Part shown: positions 59,758-64,000 of the stretch, piece by piece
Layout of the letters: each line of letters opens with the position of its first letter
Numbering within the stretch: position 1 is the first letter of the stretch
Origin: Panax quinquefolius
Taxonomy: Eukaryota > Streptophyta > Magnoliopsida > Apiales > Araliaceae
Assembly: GCA_020205615.1 (NCBI GenBank)
Contig: CM035167.1
Coordinates: forward strand, 61,693,436-61,757,435
Length of the DNA stretch: 64,000 nucleotides
Direction of reading: 5' to 3'
The notes under the pieces: generated by a model
Databases searched by the model: none
What the model saw: only the letters and a program-made list of their open reading frames with translations
Told to the model about the DNA's origin: nothing
Made by a program: the position numbers and the translations under genes

Positions 59758-60145
59758 CTCTTCGTCGATTCTTGCTTCTAGAATAACGCCCTCTTGAACC
59801 TTCTTAATTCTTCACATTCATCAGCTCCGGGTGTGTAGCTTGAGCGGCTTTAACTTTATCGATTAAAGTCGATTCTACTCGTATATTCGTTATCTTCATG
59901 TGGGTCCCTAGAGTCTTTAACTCTATCTTCATCATTTGTAAGTCGTACGAAATGGGTCTTTGTGTTAACAATATCGCACTCGTAAACGCATACGATCTTA
60001 CTACTCAACGCGTGCGTCCACTACCACGTTTCGCTTTTCCCACGATGGTATTGAATGGTACGATCATAATCTTCAACAGCTCGAGCCAACGTCTTTGGCG
60101 CATGTTACGTTCGCTTTAGTTGAAGAAATATTTGAGGGTTTAAGA
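59758..60145 (-). pseudogene. Tekay C RNase H remnant between two deletions
   Basis: This aligns with 28310-28690 of element A: the FFTQ...RRWL stretch, the GKAKRG-like region, the short linker with VEST-LIDKVKAAQATHPELMN and the EARIDEE end. Both edges are deletion junctions. No catalytic centre is complete. The plus frame at 59898-60119 is an antisense shadow. Confidence 0.85.
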
Positions 60146-60815
60146 AATGGGTTTTGTACTGGGGTCAATACAAAATTCGATTTCACGTTCTAGGGTAGGC
60201 TAAGAAGTCTTCAAGAATACGTCAGGAAATTTATTAATAATAGAAATATCATTCAAAATTGTGACCCTCATCCAAGACTTGGATAGTACGTCACATTGAT
60301 ACCTATCAACTTGTCATCGTCATTCATGATGTTGCCTACAGAAAGTCTGGCTTCGGTGCATTTCACACAAAGAATTCAACAAAGAAAGGACCAGGGCTCT
60401 TTACTTATGGCTTGATATGACAATGATCGACTTTAGTGGTTTGGTTGCTTGGATTCGCATAACAGGTTGGTTAGGAATATGAAAGCTAACAACCTTACGA
60501 AAAGCATGATGAGTAGTTAACCAATCAATTCCTAAAATCGCATCAAGGCAAATATTTTCAAAGAGATAAGATCGACAGGTAACGTGGAAGTGTCGATTTG
60601 AATTAAACAAGATTTATAAATAGTAGATGTAACGAAGGTTTCTCCCAACTGAGTTTCAACAGATAAATCAAAATCTAACTTCTCCGAAGTTAAATTCAAA
60701 CATTGAACACAACTAGGTGAAATAAAAGAGTGCGTAGAACCGGTATCTAACACGGTATAGACTTCGCAAGAGTTTATGATTAACTTACCCGTTATAATTT
60801 TATTCAGGTTCCTCA
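60146..60815 (-). pseudogene. Tekay C protease and linker
   Basis: From 60819: KIITGKLIINSCEVYTVLDTGSTHSFISPSCVQCLNLTSEKLDFD. The active site DTGSTHSF is intact. Then LGETFVTSTIYKSCLIQ and, after a frameshift, CLDAILGIDWLTTHHAFRKVVSFHIPNQPVMRIQATKPLKS. This version lacks the 43-bp duplication and the WLTTHHA deletion of element A. At the left edge the sequence FPDVF...KPIS-like text stops abruptly at the deletion junction near 60145. Confidence 0.9.
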
Positions 60816-62001
60816 TCAAAAAAAAATGCTCTCTCTTAAACTATCGGCTTTGGCTTGTCTGGGACATCCTTTGGCATCACTATCCCAGCTGGACTTGACT
60901 TCACCATATGACAAAATCAAGCTAGGTGACCTTCTCTTCCACAATTGTAACATGCTTTGGACTGCTGCGTACAGTTTGGACTGATGTGTCCCTCCCCTCC
61001 GCATTTATAACATACGACCGGCGGCCGTTCTCCTTCCTTAACAACAGGTGTTGGTGCTGACGTCCTTCCATCATTATTAAATCTCCTCTTCTTGAAATTT
61101 TCACTTCTATTATCTCGACCATGATTACCACCGAAGTGGTTACCATTCTTGGTGTGATAATTTCCCCCACGATGGTTATCATTGTTGGATGGCGTTTTGC
61201 CATAGAGATACGATTATTATCGTGTTGTTGGTCGTTGCCTTTTGGTTGTCTTTGAATCATTATCGCGCTCAATAAGCGAGCCCTATTCACAACATCCGAA
61301 TATAAACAAAGTTTGTGAGAAATGAGGTATTGACGTATATCGGGTTTCAAACCTCTTAAAAACATTCGCGTCATTCGCTCCTCATTATCGACCAAATGGG
61401 ATGCAAATTGGGATAACTCGGCAAACTTAGCCTCGTACTGCGACACGGTCATATTATTTTATTCCAACTTGATAAACTCCACCTCCTTCATGTGACGAAT
61501 ACTTTCGGGAAAGTACTTATCGTTGAATAGCTTTTGGAACTTCTCCCAAGACATCTTGAGTGCGTCAGGCTGGGTACGTTTTACAGATTCCCACTAATAA
61601 TCTGCTTCTTCACGCAACATAAAGGTGGCAAAGGGAACCTTTTACTCCTCAGAGCATCCCAAGTCATCAAATATATTGGTGATCTGTTTTAACCATGTCT
61701 CTGCCTTAAGTGGTTCTGGCTTTCCCAAAAACTTCGATGGTCCCAGCTCCTTGAACTGCTTAGCGGTGACCGACCGTGGGTTGGCATTGTTTCCACCTGC
61801 ATTATGAACAGGAGTCTCTCTCGCCTGATGTTGCATGAATTGCGTAAAGCCTCTGAACAGCCCATCGTTCATCATTTCATCGGTGTTATTGTTTACCTGA
61901 GGATTATTGTCTTCCTGCTGCATATTATCCTGGATATTGATCGTTGGTGACTCAACGGTCTCATGTGTTTCATTGCTTATCCCAACATTTTCGGATGCCA
62001 T
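60816..62001 (-). pseudogene. Tekay C gag
   Basis: ATG at 62001 (MASENVG) matches the start used for element A. The frame has VTAKQFKELGPSKFLG, KQITNIFDDLGCSEE, then a TAA at 61642-61644 where element A has a Gln codon. Further stops follow until MTVSQYEAKFAELSQFASHLV...LRGLKPDIRQYLISHK. A frameshift after about 61270 places the basic linker and both zinc knuckles in another frame; there the first knuckle keeps its last Cys, unlike element A. The coding region is clearly dead, but its motifs are complete enough to identify it. Confidence 0.9.
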
Positions 62002-62174
62002 TTTCAAATACAACCACAAAACAAGGGTTAATTAATATATCACATATTATCCCTATACTCTGACCGACCAATTAAATACCAAATAAACTTTGGTAGGTCA
62101 TACTAGCGAAGGAATTCCCTGTCTCTCCCCTCCTAGTTCTTATCTCACATCTCAGCCAGGGATCATATCCCTAA

Positions 62175-62186
62175 GCTTTGATACCA
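62175..62186 (-). promoter_or_regulatory. Primer-binding site of Tekay C
   Basis: TGGTATCAAAGC on the minus strand, 2 bp inside the 5' LTR, identical to the site in element A. Confidence 0.92.
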
Positions 62187-62188
62187 AC

Positions 62189-64000
62189 TGTGACGCCCAC
62201 AAAATAGGTATACATCACCCATCTTGAGTCGCCAGATACAAGGTACTGAATACAAATACAACTTAATTATACAACAGTCGTGTGAAATACGACAAAACAT
62301 AGGCTGTGAGTTTTAATACAAATATTGTCATCTAGACAATATCCACACTCAATGGAGTCCTCATTACATTTATTATCACACTATTTCATAGAATAGTGAG
62401 GACTACTAATGCACCATCTAGGACCATCACTCTATTCCCCGACTAGTCCCGACTACGTTCTCATTTCTCAAGAGAAAACGGTGAAAGAAAGGGTGAGCTC
62501 AACTAGCCAAGAAGAAATATTATGACTAAGATAATGCGAGAATAAATTATCAATAGCCTTCAACAATATAACAAGCGATTGAATATAGTAGACAACAAGT
62601 TTTAGATCAAAAAGCTGCAGTGTAGAATAAGCAATCCATTAGAAGAGTCAAGTAAAGTATAAAATCTACTATCTTCTATGATTTAAAAAGTTTTCATCAA
62701 CTTTTTATCATTTGAGACTCGACTTAATAAATAAAATCGAATCATCCGCGCCACTGCCGAGGATATTAATATAATCATCAATGGTCATGACTATACCGAA
62801 TAATCCACGGTCATAATCATACCAACAGCGTCCACCGATGAACTACGAGGCCGATGAGGACTTTTACCACATCATTCGTCACATTACGGTCATGATTATA
62901 CCGAATAATCCCTGGTCATAATCATACCAAGTCCATCTATGCACGTAAGCCAAAGATGACTTTCAACATAATATAAGAATGGGGATGATGACAATTCAAT
63001 AAAACAAGTTCAAGAATAAATTTTAAAGATTTATAAGTTAATTTATATCCGAACTCGATAACGTCCAAATTGTCGACATGAATCTTTGCTTTTTGTATAG
63101 TAAAATTCAAGAATAATCAGAAAAATATTTCCATGAAAAGATACTAGATGAAGTGCAAATATCAAAGATATTCCACTAATTTCATGGAGTATAGAAGCCA
63201 AAGCTTTAACCAACTGAGTATAATAGAATATATTAAACTGCAAATGGATTTTTGCCCGCCATGCGGTAATCCACGTAGACAGATCATTTTCACAATTTAA
63301 TAAGGAATGAATACGAAGGATCATTCACCATGCATATGGTAATCCACAAAGATATGTTATTCTAACAGAATAATAAAGAATGGAATAACAGAAGGATTCA
63401 CCATGCGTGCGATAGCCTGCACAGACAGGTTATTCCCAACAGAATAATAAATAATGGAACTATGTAAAGCATAGCGCGTGCAGACGGGATATTAAGCGAA
63501 TAATAAATAATGAAACCGGTCGGCGTAAATGCACGCAACAGGATATTCCGACGAGAATAATAAATAATGGAACCAGTTAAAGCATAAAAACACGAGACGA
63601 GGATATTAAGCGCGAATAATAAAGAAACGGAATATTAGAAGAATTTCACCATGTATGCGGTGCCAGCATAAGCAAAGTTATTCAACAAAATAATAAGAAT
63701 GGAATAACGAGAAGAATTTCACCAAGTATAGGGTATCCCAGCGATATACTGAGTTATTCCAACGAGAATAATAAAGAATGGAATAATGAAGTTCTCTTCA
63801 TGAATAAGAAAGAAAGAATACCCCTTATGAGTACAACAAATAATATTCCCTACCTTAGAAAAAACTGGATGATGGAGTAGTGAAGTAGCAGAATACTTTT
63901 CTTCTTTCTCTCTATAGTTTCTCTCTCTAGAGTTTCAGTGAATTAAGTAAGAAATAATGAAGGAATGAGCTTCTATTTATAGGAGAATGGAGTGAATAGT
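62189..64000 (-). repeat. 5' LTR of Tekay C (partial)
   Basis: Starts TGTGACGCCCAC on the plus strand and runs off the window after 1812 bp. It matches 56411 onwards. The TATA box is intact at 63974-63981. It has the expanded 57-bp array at about 63235-63790, with many extra CGAG-type differences from the partner LTR. The frame at 63043-63324 is not a gene. Confidence 0.92.

Larger units (their letters stand above)
56411..64000 (-). mobile_element. Tekay element C, deletion derivative, continues beyond window
   Basis: The 3' LTR is 56411-59393, the 5' LTR starts at 62189 and leaves the window. Only 2.8 kb lies between them, against 4.8 kb in element A. Order on the minus strand: primer site, gag, protease, part of RNase H, integrase C-terminus with chromodomain-like tail, polypurine tract. 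The reverse transcriptase and the integrase core are missing through two clean internal deletions. It is related to element A throughout but diverged, so it is a sister subfamily. Confidence 0.92.

Noticed and set aside
1..64000. A new defence, biosynthetic or regulatory gene system
   Set aside because: All convincing coding motifs are gag, protease, integrase, reverse transcriptase, RNase H, chromodomain or the extra Sirevirus ORF; no host gene cluster was seen.

Overview
The window looks like intergenic DNA from a large, retrotransposon-rich plant genome. It is AT-rich, has no recognisable host gene, and every recognisable protein fragment belongs to a plant LTR retrotransposon: Ty3/gypsy chromovirus of the Tekay/Del type, Athila-like and Ogre/Tat-like gypsy elements, a Sirevirus-like Ty1/copia element, and a second copia family. 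The sequence does not identify the species. No tRNA, rRNA, CRISPR array or autonomous host system was found.

The layout is a nest of insertions, most of them dated relative to one another by 5-bp target-site duplications (TSDs). Left part (1-10467): the end of an Ogre/Tat-like LTR (to about 1397) lies against a long LTR J (1398-3413, + strand). J has inserted into an Athila-like element (internal remnant 3414-3942, LTR 3943-5401, - strand). That element lies in the internal region (5402-6581) of a second Ogre/Tat-like element whose LTR is 6582 to about 8192. Then comes an old long-LTR fragment H (about 8193-10467).

Central part (10468 to at least 56410): a copia element (B, - strand) has its 3' LTR split into 10468-10498 and 50067-51897 by Tekay element A (10499-50061, + strand, TSD CAATC). 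Both LTRs of A were themselves hit. The 5' LTR holds long LTR D (12985-24900), which contains a solo LTR of the B family (13171-15058, TSD AGTTA) and an inverted solo LTR F (17922-24460, TSD ATATC), which in turn contains G (18886-21583, TSD CTTTA), a solo LTR related to A. The 3' LTR of A holds a Sirevirus-like element E (32717-49866, - strand, TSD AGTGT), whose pol is split by a 4.4-kb solo LTR K (40054-44463, TSD TCCTC). Along one path the order is H > B > A > D > F > G.

Right part: degraded pol and gag of copia B (51898-54993), an unassigned stretch to 56410, then Tekay element C (56411 to beyond 64000, - strand). C lost most of its reverse transcriptase and integrase in two internal deletions. 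All coding regions carry stops or frameshifts, so none can be assumed active. Some of these breaks may be sequencing artefacts, because LTR pairs differ conspicuously at CAG/CTG sites. I found no new enzymatic or defence system. The most notable unexplained signals are covarying hairpins in J, repeated polypurine-like motifs inside an extra Sirevirus ORF, and a short module shared by otherwise diverged long LTRs.
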